NCBI GenBank assembly: GCA_934402055.1 | Contig: CAKRTC010000007.1 | Coordinates: forward strand, 5,304 to 69,303 | Source of the DNA: an uncultured Lachnospiraceae bacterium | GTDB taxonomy: Bacteria; Bacillota; Clostridia; Lachnospirales; Lachnospiraceae | DNA length: 64,000 nucleotides | Direction of reading: 5' to 3' | Shown: positions 18,002 through 24,881 of the stretch, one piece after another | Layout of the letters: each line of letters opens with the position of its first letter | Numbering within the stretch: position 1 is the stretch's first letter | Translations under genes and position numbers: made by a program | Notes under the pieces: model-generated | What the model saw: only the letters and a program-made list of their open reading frames with translations | What the model was told of the DNA's origin: nothing | Databases searched by the model: none

Positions 18002-18178
18002 TAAAACCTCCTTGATAAAACACGAAGCTGTCCGTCTTTAGTTCCGAAACTTTCTCACGGTTCCGATATACAGTCGTGCAAAAGACCATCCCGTTCTTAT
18101 CCGTACAGGACTTAAACTTATGCTCCGAACAGCCTACATATTCTATCAAAAAATATCACCGGCGGCAATCATAATGCC

Positions 18179-18195
18179 CGATTATTAAAAAAAAC
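18179..18195. other. left attachment repeat (attL candidate)
   Basis: CGATTATTAAAAAAAAC, identical over 17 bp to 52771-52787. Flanking bases differ on both sides. Its A8 tract, read on the minus strand, also serves as the T tail of the hairpin at 18197-18226. Confidence 0.75.
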
Positions 18196-18226
18196 TAAAA
18201 ATGTCAACATTAAATTCGACATTTTT
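18189..18226 (-). terminator. terminator at the left end of the prophage
   Basis: AAAAATGTC/GACATTTTT stem with a 12-base loop; on the minus strand the tail AGTTTTTTTT runs into the attachment repeat. It would stop transcription leaving the prophage towards the host gene at 18001. On the plus strand it also has a T6 tail. Confidence 0.7.
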
Positions 18227-18352
18227 TCATGTTTTTATCGTTTTGCTGTTTTGCACAATATGCAGCCTATTTTATTGTATATTTTCACTTTTAGGCAGCG
18301 CAATAGTAAGGCTGCCACTTCTGCCAGCCTCTCACGTCCCCTATTTCCGTTC

Positions 18353-19414
18353 TTATGCAAGCTGCTTTACCTCTTCCTCGAATAGTTCCCCTGCTGAATG
18401 ATAGCCATGTATTTTGCGTGGGTATCCGTTTATCCAGTTCTCTATACTCTCTACCTCTTCCTCTGTCCTGTCGTCAAAATTTGTGCCTTTCGGTATCTTC
18501 CGGCGTATCATCTTATTTGTTACCTCATTCGTGCCACGTTCCCAGCTACTATAAGGGTGGCAGTAATATACCTTTGTCCGCTTTTCTCCCTCGTTGATAA
18601 TAGAACGCTGTAAGCCCTCTGCATCTGCAAACTCGCTACCGTTGTCTACTGTGATTGTCTTAAATACCCGCTTAAACATATCAGCGCCCCATTTTCTTTC
18701 TAATCTATCCAGTGCCGCTACTACTGCCTCGTCTGTATGGTCTGGCAGTTTAAATATAATCTCGTTTCTGGTTTTCCGCTCTGTCAGTACCAGCAACGTA
18801 TTTTTTGACTTTCCCCGCTTACCTAAAACGCTGTCCATTTCCAAGTTGCCAAACTCTTCCCGTGTATCTATCTCTTTCGGGCGTTTGTCTATACTCTCTC
18901 CTGCTGCCGCCCTTTTCTGTTGCCTCTGTACTTTCTTATAATTTCTCTTCTTATTCTTCTTTACTGGCAAATTCTTATTAGACAGCTTAAGGAAAATACC
19001 CTTATCAATGTAGCTGTATAAGGTCGTTACGCATACTGTTACGGAAAAGTCCCCCTCTTTCCCCTGTGCTTTCAATTCTCCCAGTACCGCAGCTGGGCTG
19101 TAATCTTCATTTACTATTTTATCCTCTATATAATTTGCGTATGCAATATCGTTTCCTATTTTAAGCTGTGTACCCCTTGCCTTTAAATTTTCCTCTGCTT
19201 TCATTTGTGCCTTGTTTGGGCTATAACTTAATGTTTCTGTATAGTCGCTATTTCTGTGCATATATTCCCCTCGCTTAAGCTCATTGTATATAGTGCTGCG
19301 GTGTACGCCCAGCTGTTCTGCTATCTCTATCACGCTATGCCCTGCTTTTTTCAATGCCTCAATACTTATACGGTCTGTCCATGTCAGCTGTCGGCTGCCT
19401 TTCTTATTCGCCAT
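18353..19414 (-). CDS. IS30-family DDE transposase at the prophage end
   Basis: A 353-aa protein. An N-terminal helix-turn-helix (residues 12-50, with SVIEIAEQLGVHRSTIYNEL) is followed by a basic linker and an RNase H-like DDE domain with Asp194 (LEMDSVLG), Asp257 (TVDNGSEF) and Glu292 (SSWERGTNE). The D-E spacing and the WERGTNE motif fit IS30 transposases, which cut and join DNA. The catalytic triad is intact. No terminal inverted repeats of an independent IS flank the gene, and it sits where a prophage integrase gene usually lies, so it may act as the phage recombinase; that role is inference. It is separated from the upstream gene by a terminator, suggesting its own promoter. Confidence 0.88.
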   Translation of the reverse strand: MANKKGSRQLTWTDRISIEALKKAGHSVIEIAEQLGVHRSTIYNELKRGEYMHRNSDYTETLSYSPNKAQMKAEENLKARGTQLKIGNDIAYANYIEDKIVNEDYSPAAVLGELKAQGKEGDFSVTVCVTTLYSYIDKGIFLKLSNKNLPVKKNKKRNYKKVQRQQKRAAAGESIDKRPKEIDTREEFGNLEMDSVLGKRGKSKNTLLVLTERKTRNEIIFKLPDHTDEAVVAALDRLERKWGADMFKRVFKTITVDNGSEFADAEGLQRSIINEGEKRTKVYYCHPYSSWERGTNEVTNKMIRRKIPKGTNFDDRTEEEVESIENWINGYPRKIHGYHSAGELFEEEVKQLA

Positions 19415-19456
19415 TTCTGCTACCTCTCTTTCGTTCCCGTTCTTTCCCCATATACG

Positions 19457-19493
19457 ACGAAAAGCCGCAAACTCTTTTACAAGTCTGCGGCTT
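19457..19493 (-). terminator. terminator between the HIRAN gene and the transposase
   Basis: AAGCCGCA/TGCGGCTT stem followed on the minus strand by TTTTCGTC, 10 bp past the stop of the 19504 gene. It isolates the transposase from the repressor operon. Confidence 0.75.
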
Positions 19494-19503
19494 ATGCCTT
19501 TAC

Positions 19504-20187
19504 CTATTTACAACACTTTTTACAAGCGGTGTATTTCTTCTTTGCTTGGCTTAGCGGTATGCTCTTTGGGTTTTTCATTCCCGAACAGTTAGGCTTACTA
19601 TGGTATTTTTTGTTGCTACGGTCTACATATACTGTAGTTTCTCCCGTATGCTGGCTTACGCTGGGCGTTGCGTCCTCGATTACGTCAAGCTCTATATTGC
19701 ACCCGAACGTCTGTACCCCCCCCCCAGAAATTTCCAGTATTTCTGCGGTGTAGCGGGCTTTCGGGTACTTTCTCGCTAAGTCCCCCGCCAGCTCTGCCGA
19801 TAGATTGCCTATTACCTTATCGCCCCACTTTACGTATGCGGCAGGCTCTCCGTTGTATGTATACTTTTCTACTGTAATATCTTCACTGCCGGACATTCTG
19901 TTTAAAATATCCTGCCTGTTTTCTCCGTCCTCATTATTGAACGTCACGCCTACTACTTTCGTTCTGATTGTATCTAAAACTCTGCCACCAGATGCAGCGG
20001 CAGGCGCAGGCGTTCTGTTTTCGTTTTCTTTTCCTGTGCTTTTCTTTTTCAGTCCAAAATAGGCGCATACTGCCGCAACCACAATGCAACCCACCCCACC
20101 TGTTATATTTCCAGACGGCAGCGCCGTTAAACCGCTTACTGCAAATAATGCAGCCGCTGCCACTAAAATTACCTTTTTCTTTGTCAT
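19504..20187 (-). CDS. membrane-anchored HIRAN-like protein with cysteine-rich tail
   Basis: A 227-aa protein. Two hydrophobic helices (about residues 5-22 and 28-46) anchor it. Residues 75-155 resemble a HIRAN domain (VVGVTFNNEDGENRQDIL, then AYVKWGDKVIGNLSAELA), a fold known for binding DNA 3' ends or damaged DNA. The C-terminal 40 residues have a YHSKPNCSGM...CKKCC pattern, a possible metal site of the kind found on secreted or membrane proteins. It belongs to the transcription unit of the repressor, so it is probably expressed in the lysogen; a role in host protection or exclusion is only a suggestion. The HIRAN match is by eye. Confidence 0.65.
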   Translation of the reverse strand: MTKKKVILVAAAALFAVSGLTALPSGNITGGVGCIVVAAVCAYFGLKKKSTGKENENRTPAPAAASGGRVLDTIRTKVVGVTFNNEDGENRQDILNRMSGSEDITVEKYTYNGEPAAYVKWGDKVIGNLSAELAGDLARKYPKARYTAEILEISGGGVQTFGCNIELDVIEDATPSVSQHTGETTVYVDRSNKKYHSKPNCSGMKNPKSIPLSQAKKKYTACKKCCK

Positions 20188-20208
20188 AGTAAGCCCTCGC
20201 TTTCGTAT

Positions 20209-20406
20209 CTACTTCAATTCTAAAATTTCATCAGCAGAGGCGTTAAGCTCTCTGCAAATTTTCGCCAGTGTTATTGCGTTTGGCGTAAGCTCGTTGTTTT
20301 CCCAGCGGCTTATATCTTTCTGGTATACTTGCAGGCGCTCTGCAAGTTCCTTTTGCGTCACGCCTGCCGCTTTTCGTGCTTTTTTAATGTTTTCGCCTAA
20401 ATTCAT
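20209..20406 (-). CDS. XRE-family repressor, single HTH domain
   Basis: A 65-aa protein made almost entirely of one Cro/CI-type helix-turn-helix (GVTQKELAERLQVYQKDISRWENNELTPN). It lacks the C-terminal dimerisation or cleavage domain of CI, so it would not be a RecA-cleaved repressor. It overlaps the upstream 52-aa gene by ATGA and shares the promoter at 20827-20855, whose spacer carries a palindromic operator, suggesting autoregulation. It is the best candidate for the lysogeny repressor. Confidence 0.8.
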   Translation of the reverse strand: MNLGENIKKARKAAGVTQKELAERLQVYQKDISRWENNELTPNAITLAKICRELNASADEILELK

Positions 20407-20561
20407 GCCTTGCCCTCTCTTCTATTCCATACCAGTAATGCAAAGCATATTATATATAATGCCACTTTTACACCGTCCAGTATGGATAGCGTTTTAAAAT
20501 CTCCGTCCACAATATCAAGTATCACTAACGCCACCAGTAAAAAGCTGATTTTCTTATTCAT
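20403..20561 (-). CDS. 52-aa membrane protein in the repressor operon
   Basis: Short open frame beginning MNKKISFLLVALVILDIV with two hydrophobic stretches (residues 5-18 and 30-45) and a basic tail. Its stop overlaps the XRE start (ATGA), which supports it being real. No ribosome site is obvious, so it may depend on the leader structure. Function unknown. Confidence 0.5.
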   Translation of the reverse strand: MNKKISFLLVALVILDIVDGDFKTLSILDGVKVALYIICFALLVWNRREGKA

Positions 20562-20603
20562 ATTTTTTGTAGGGTGTGATATACTGTTTTTAGAAAAGCA
20601 ATA

Positions 20604-20635
20604 CCCCTTTCGGGGGCTGCCCTTTGCAGGGCAGC
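20604..20635 (-). other. tandem hairpins within the repressor operon
   Basis: CCCCTTTCGGGG and GCTGCCCTTTGCAGGGCAGC are adjacent perfect stems between the 40-aa and 52-aa genes. The minus-strand tail is TATTGCTTTTC, so they could attenuate read-through into the repressor. Confidence 0.5.
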
Positions 20636-20643
20636 TTATGTAT

Positions 20644-20766
20644 TTACTTTTTCTTCTTGGACTTTTTAGATTTCTTTTGTTTTACCAGCTGGCGGGCTGT
20701 TAATGTTAAAACTAAGATTTCTACTAAGTCCTTTATTATTTCCAGTATATCGTGTATGGTATCCAT
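20644..20766 (-). CDS. 40-aa amphipathic basic peptide, first gene of the repressor operon
   Basis: Frame starts MDTIHDILEIIKDLVEIL and ends in a lysine-rich tail (QKKSKKSKKKK). A strong ribosome site (AAAGGAG, 7 bp from the ATG) and its position directly behind a consensus promoter support expression. The N-terminal 23 residues form a hydrophobic or amphipathic helix. It resembles no family I recognise; a small regulator or membrane-active peptide is possible. Confidence 0.5.
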   Translation of the reverse strand: MDTIHDILEIIKDLVEILVLTLTARQLVKQKKSKKSKKKK

Positions 20767-20826
20767 TCCCTTTTCTCCTTTCCAGTGCTTTGCACTTATT
20801 TGTTTTTATCTCCTTTCTATGATTTA

Positions 20827-20855
20827 ATTATATACCGTTTTCGGTATATTGTCAA
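20827..20855 (-). promoter_or_regulatory. consensus promoter with palindromic operator (repressor operon)
   Basis: On the minus strand TTGACA, exactly 17 bp, TATAAT. The perfect palindrome ATATACCG-TTTT-CGGTATAT occupies 20830-20849, filling the spacer and overlapping the -10. A repressor bound there would block RNA polymerase. The XRE protein of this operon is the obvious ligand, by inference. The same palindrome was not noticed elsewhere in the window. Confidence 0.85.
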
Positions 20856-20875
20856 TGATTATTTATCAAAATATG

Positions 20876-20913
20876 TAAAAAAATAGAGGGCAGGCAGCAA
20901 ATCGCCCACCCTC
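20876..20913 (-). terminator. terminator at the end of the late operon
   Basis: GAGGG(TG)GGC pairs with GCC(TG)CCCTC, followed by TATTTTTTT on the minus strand, just past the endolysin stop. Confidence 0.85.
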
Positions 20914-20919
20914 AAAAAC

Positions 20920-22329
20920 TTAAGCTAATCTTGTGGCATAATCTAAGCTAATCCAGCCTGCGCCACTCTTCAAGCGTCCCCAGCCAGCGCTTGCGCCCTG
21001 TCCGGCTTTCACTTCCACAATGGTAAATACTCCCTTTCCTGTGGTTTCTCCCGTCTTTGCATAGTTCGTGCCTGCTCCCGTTCTGATATTAAGGTCTAAA
21101 ATATCTACCTGTACGCTAAACGGAACGCCTGTGCTTGCCTGCTGCCCCGCTGCGGTATATACCGCCTTGCCGTTATCATCATATACAGTATAACCCGCCT
21201 TGCAAGCGCTCTTTGCATTTTCCAGCGACGTAAACGCCCCCAGCTGGCTTGCTGCGTCCGTCCAGCTCTTGCGCACTCTGTAATACTTTGTACCGTTTCC
21301 TGCTGCATACTTTTTATAGTATCCCTCGCCGTACTCTGCACGCTTTTTCTTTACTGTTTCGCTCTGGTCTGCTGGCTTTTCATATCCAGTAAGAACGGCA
21401 TCAGATGCAGCACGCACGCTGCCCGCCTTTTTCAGTGCGTCCATTACTGCTGTGTATCCCTGCAATTCTTCCCATAAAAAGCCCAGCTGCATATTAAGGT
21501 CTGCAATGGATACACCCGCCTGTTTTGCATGATTAAGCAGCGCCTGCTTTCTGCTCCAATACGTCCACTGCGCCAGCCCATAGCCTGCACTGTCCTTTAC
21601 AAAATTGCCATAGCTGCCATTATCCACCGCCGCTGTATATTCTGCGTCTGTCTTACCCAGCTTATTGTTATAGGTGTTCTGTAAGTTGTTCGGCATAAGC
21701 CCGCTTTCTGCATACAGATTACCCATAATACCAGCCACGGCATAAGCATTTAAGCCCTTGCCTGTAAGAAAATTCCAGATTGTTTTTTCATTGCCGCCCT
21801 GCGGTGTTTCTGCCTGTCCGCTGATTTTGCGCTTAAACTCGTCCCATGTGTGGGCGCTGGTGTTATATACATACGGGTTAGGGCAAATCTTGCCCGTTAC
21901 GTCGTAATGTCTGATTACATGAGATGCAGGCACGCCATATTTATTCATAAGGTAACGGGTAAGCTCTGCCGTTGCCTCTACTGTTGCGTCCTCAAAATAC
22001 CAGTCTTTATCTGTTGCGCCCATGCTCTTTGTGTTTTTCTTCCTTACGCACATTTCAATACCGATACTATTAGCATTCCGGCACTCTGCGTGCTTATAGC
22101 TCGACGCTCCGCAATGCCACGCTATATTAGCGTCCTCTACGCACTGCCATACCTCGCCGTTAAATCCTACAAAGTAATGCGCCGACGCATTTCTATTGCC
22201 GCCGCCATAATAGCGGCAGTTATCCTCTGCGCCGCCCAGTGCGCCTACGTAATGGATAACAATATACTTAATTCTGGAAATGCTGCCCTTGTTGAAATTG
22301 TACCCGCTTATCATTCTGTTAATTTTCAT
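20920..22329 (-). CDS. modular endolysin: amidase, lysozyme-like and SH3b domains
   Basis: Peptidoglycan hydrolase releasing phage at the end of infection. Starting at ATG 22329 (GGCGGG site upstream) gives 469 aa. Residues 1-155 are an Amidase_2 domain (YIVIHYVGA with the zinc histidine, HYFVGFNGEVWQCV, HVIRHYDVTGKICPNP). Residues 170-330 resemble a phage tail lysozyme/transglycosylase domain (WNFLTGKGLNAYAVAGIMGNLYAESG). A SPOR-like segment (about 345-395) and a C-terminal SH3b domain (LNIRTGAGTNY) would bind the wall. Two catalytic domains in one endolysin is a complete, powerful arrangement. The frame extends 16 codons upstream without a ribosome site. Confidence 0.92.
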   Translation of the reverse strand: MKINRMISGYNFNKGSISRIKYIVIHYVGALGGAEDNCRYYGGGNRNASAHYFVGFNGEVWQCVEDANIAWHCGASSYKHAECRNANSIGIEMCVRKKNTKSMGATDKDWYFEDATVEATAELTRYLMNKYGVPASHVIRHYDVTGKICPNPYVYNTSAHTWDEFKRKISGQAETPQGGNEKTIWNFLTGKGLNAYAVAGIMGNLYAESGLMPNNLQNTYNNKLGKTDAEYTAAVDNGSYGNFVKDSAGYGLAQWTYWSRKQALLNHAKQAGVSIADLNMQLGFLWEELQGYTAVMDALKKAGSVRAASDAVLTGYEKPADQSETVKKKRAEYGEGYYKKYAAGNGTKYYRVRKSWTDAASQLGAFTSLENAKSACKAGYTVYDDNGKAVYTAAGQQASTGVPFSVQVDILDLNIRTGAGTNYAKTGETTGKGVFTIVEVKAGQGASAGWGRLKSGAGWISLDYATRLA

Positions 22330-22407
22330 GTTTCCCGCCTTTCCGCATACAAAATAAGCGCCTGCGGTTTCCCGCAAGCGCTCTTTGCTGCTATGTCCTT
22401 ATTATCC

Positions 22408-22896
22408 TTATCTTTCCTGTGTCCTGTGTTCCTCTACGCTGCCTGTGGTGCTGTCCCCGTCCAGTTCGTCTGTGTCCGGCAGCTCGTCCGTATACTTTGC
22501 CAGAAACTCTCGCACCTTTTCCCATACCTTTTTTACGGGCAGCCCACATAATGCCATATTCTTAAAAATGCTCACTACCTCATAGGCAATGTAAAGCAGT
22601 GCGAAAAATTCAGCCACACCCACGGTATTAAGCCCTAAATATGTACGTGCCTGCTCCGGTATAAATCCGATTAAGTTAATCTTAATCAGTACGTCGATCG
22701 CCAGCATGAATACCAGAGAAATAAGCATACCTACTTTTCTGATAGCCCCGTCAATGCCTGCGCAGCTGTTAAATTTCTTCTCTTTGATTGCACGCAGCAC
22801 GCCAAAAACCGTGTCGCACACAATCGCCAATACTACCAGCTGGATAATTTTGTTATGTGCCGCCGCCTCAATAAATTCTGTAATAGTCATGTTCAT
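22408..22896 (-). CDS. phage holin
   Basis: A 162-aa membrane protein with three predicted helices (about residues 16-36, 53-73 and 90-110) and an acidic hydrophilic C-terminus. The DTVFGVLRAIKEKKFNS segment is typical of the holin family that includes TcdE (Phage_holin_4). It forms membrane lesions that give the endolysin access to the wall. Its start overlaps the stop of the 59-aa gene (ATGA) and it lies directly upstream of the endolysin. Confidence 0.88.
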   Translation of the reverse strand: MNMTITEFIEAAAHNKIIQLVVLAIVCDTVFGVLRAIKEKKFNSCAGIDGAIRKVGMLISLVFMLAIDVLIKINLIGFIPEQARTYLGLNTVGVAEFFALLYIAYEVVSIFKNMALCGLPVKKVWEKVREFLAKYTDELPDTDELDGDSTTGSVEEHRTQER

Positions 22897-23072
22897 AAAT
22901 CCTGCCTTTCTCTTAATTGCAAATCTTTTGCCCGCTCTTTCAGCTCTGCGCCGTCGTAGCCCGCTGTCTGCTCCCAGCTTTCCAGAGTGGCTATTAAATC
23001 AGCAATAAGTCTGCTTTGCTTTTCTATGGTTTCCTGTTGCTCCTGTACTACCCTTAATAAATTGCTACTCAT
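22893..23072 (-). CDS. 59-aa coiled-coil protein between the RT and the holin
   Basis: Frame starts MSSNLLRVVQEQQETIEKQS with a heptad pattern through residue 35. An AGGAG site lies 7 bp before the ATG, and the stop overlaps the holin start, so it is translated with the lysis genes. Similar small coiled-coil proteins often precede holins in Gram-positive phages; function is unknown. Confidence 0.65.
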   Translation of the reverse strand: MSSNLLRVVQEQQETIEKQSRLIADLIATLESWEQTAGYDGAELKERAKDLQLRERQDL

Positions 23073-23096
23073 GTACTCGCTCCTGCATTTTGCCGC

Positions 23097-24158
23097 TTAA
23101 GCAGCCTTTTCTATGGCTGCCTCTGCCAGCGTTTCTATTTTCTTTCGTAGGTTATAGCTGTCGGCGTGTCCTGCGTGTCCCGTCCAGCTCTGTATACTCT
23201 TTTGTAGCTGCTCTTTTGTGATTTTCCCGCTCTCGTACTTCTTGATAGTACGCTTTATGCGCTTTATGCTATCCTTTCGTACTTTCCTGTGCGTTGCCCT
23301 GTGTTTGTAGCCTACAAAGTCTATACCGTTCTTTGCTGCCAGTATGGTAGTTTTCGGGTTAAACTCTAACTTAAGCTCTTCCCGTAAGAATTGCTCTATC
23401 CGTGCAAGCCAGCTGCGCAGCTGTTCCTTGTCTGGGCTTAATATTACAAAGTCGTCCATATAGCGTATGTACGCCTCTACGCCCAGCTCATGCTTAATAA
23501 ACTGGTCTAATGCGTCCAGATAGATATTTGCAAATAACTGACTGGTAAGGTTTCCTACTGGTATCCCTACGCCGTCCGGCATATTGCCGTTGTGGTCTAT
23601 TATCCTGTCCAGCAATGCCAGTACCCCAGCGTCTTTTATAACCTTACGTATTTCAGTCTTTAATACCGCATGGTCTATGCTCTGGAAATAGTGATGTATA
23701 TCTGCCTTGATAGCATAAAGCGGTTGATCTGGGTGGTATTTGTTCCACTCATACAGCCACTCTTTTAGCGTATCAGATGCAGCGTGCATACCTTTACCTT
23801 TCCGGCAGGCGTAAGACTGCGATATAAACCGCTTATCAAATATAGGCTCTAACACGTTGTTTATGGCGTGCTGTACCACCCTGTCATAGAACGGCAGCGC
23901 CATTATCTGCCGCTCTTTCGGTTCGTACACCTTAAAGTAATGGTATTCGCTCGGCTCATAGGCAAGGTTTAGAATATCTTCCCGCACCTTGTCTAAATTT
24001 TCCTCTTTATCTTTCGTAAAAATCAGTACGTCTTTTCTGTGGCGCTTACACTTTCTGGCTTTGTTATAGGCTTTCTGTACGTTTCCATAGTCGCCCATAG
24101 CCTCTAAAAGCGTAATATGTCGCCCGTCCTTATCGGTAATGTATCCTACTCTCTTCAA
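23097..24158 (-). CDS. DGR reverse transcriptase
   Basis: Makes mutagenised cDNA from the TR RNA in a diversity-generating retroelement. The 353-aa protein has motif A KADIHHYF (Asp153), the DGR-type motif IPVGNLTSQ (199-207) and the catalytic YMDD (233-236), followed by the thumb. There is no maturase, RNase H or endonuclease domain, as expected for DGR enzymes. The start is TTG at 24158 with AGGAG eight bases upstream. The TR lies 171 bp upstream in the same orientation, then avd and the target gene, the same order as in phage BPP-1. Confidence 0.96.
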   Translation of the reverse strand: MKRVGYITDKDGRHITLLEAMGDYGNVQKAYNKARKCKRHRKDVLIFTKDKEENLDKVREDILNLAYEPSEYHYFKVYEPKERQIMALPFYDRVVQHAINNVLEPIFDKRFISQSYACRKGKGMHAASDTLKEWLYEWNKYHPDQPLYAIKADIHHYFQSIDHAVLKTEIRKVIKDAGVLALLDRIIDHNGNMPDGVGIPVGNLTSQLFANIYLDALDQFIKHELGVEAYIRYMDDFVILSPDKEQLRSWLARIEQFLREELKLEFNPKTTILAAKNGIDFVGYKHRATHRKVRKDSIKRIKRTIKKYESGKITKEQLQKSIQSWTGHAGHADSYNLRKKIETLAEAAIEKAA

Positions 24159-24328
24159 GTATTAAGCTCCTGCCTTTCGCCGTAGCTACTAACCAGCAGC
24201 CGTATTTTTTCTCTTTGTCTCACGGCGGGACAGCCGCTCTGACTATAGGATATTAAACACTCGGTCTTATCCCTTTCTAAGTCCTTGCCAGTATTCCGTA
24301 GAACTCTGTGCCTGTAATGTTCTCACTA

Positions 24329-24454
24329 AGTCACACGCCCCACGAGCGCCAATGTTCGTATTGACATTCCACGGGTAATTGTTGCAATTCACGGCACGAG
24401 CGCCGCAATTCGCCCCATTGTTCCAGTTGCCGCCCGCTATCAGCGCCGCCAGAG
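24329..24454 (-). other. DGR template repeat (TR)
   Basis: 126 bp matching the VR at 24890-25015 with 118 identities and no gaps. All eight differences are at positions where the TR has A on the coding (minus) strand: plus-strand coordinates 24355, 24380, 24383, 24388, 24409, 24418, 24421 and 24422. The TR is non-coding but in VR frame would encode ten Asn codons, seven of which are altered in the VR. The 170 bp between TR and RT has no gene and is probably the structured part of the template RNA. Confidence 0.97.
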
Positions 24455-24484
24455 GCTGTAAGTAAGCAGCTGCCCCATATCCTG

Positions 24485-24841
24485 CTATTTTCTGGTCTTT
24501 ACCTCTTCTATCAGTTCGCCCAGCATAACGCCTATTTCTTTCAGCTTGCGGCAGCTCTCGCCGTAGTGCCGTGCGTTCATGGCGCTATATTCCAAATCAT
24601 GCGCCAGCCGCAGCAATTCTTTGCTTTCCTGCAATGCCGTATCTACCGTGTATAAGTGGCTTTTCGTCGCCGTCTTATCCCACTTTATAACCTCTTGCAG
24701 CATTTCAAGAATTGCGTTTCTGGTCGCCGTCTGTAAACTGAATTTTTCAAACTTTGGATACTTTGCAAGTAAAGGATAGATATATAGCAGAAAATCGTAT
24801 ATTTTCTGGTGTATAATATCTGTTTTTGTCTGTACGTCCAT
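24485..24841 (-). CDS. avd: DGR accessory variability determinant, Avd
   Basis: A 118-aa basic helical protein (FSLQTATRNAILEMLQEVIKW, then four-helix-bundle heptads to the end). Avd proteins form pentameric barrels that bind the RT and the template RNA. Length, predicted fold and position between target and TR all match. The ATG overlaps nothing; GGGGG and AAGG precede it, partly inside the hairpin region after the target gene. Confidence 0.93.
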   Translation of the reverse strand: MDVQTKTDIIHQKIYDFLLYIYPLLAKYPKFEKFSLQTATRNAILEMLQEVIKWDKTATKSHLYTVDTALQESKELLRLAHDLEYSAMNARHYGESCRKLKEIGVMLGELIEEVKTRK

Positions 24842-24859
24842 GCCTTACCCCCGTTTATC

Positions 24860-24880
24860 CGGCTGGGCTTTCGCCCGCCG
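24860..24880 (-). other. GAAA-loop hairpin downstream of VR
   Basis: On the coding strand CGGCGGGC-GAAA-GCCC(A)GCCG: an 8-bp GC stem with one bulged A and a GAAA tetraloop. It starts one base past the target stop codon and nine bases past the end of VR. DGRs such as BPP-1 have a hairpin/cruciform with a GRNA tetraloop at this place that stimulates target recognition. Confidence 0.85.
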
Positions 24881-24881
24881 T

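Noticed and set aside
18353..19414. Independent IS30 insertion sequence that jumped into the prophage edge
   Set aside because: I could not find inverted repeats or a short target duplication flanking the gene, and prophage terminators lie on both sides. The possibility is kept only as an alternative.
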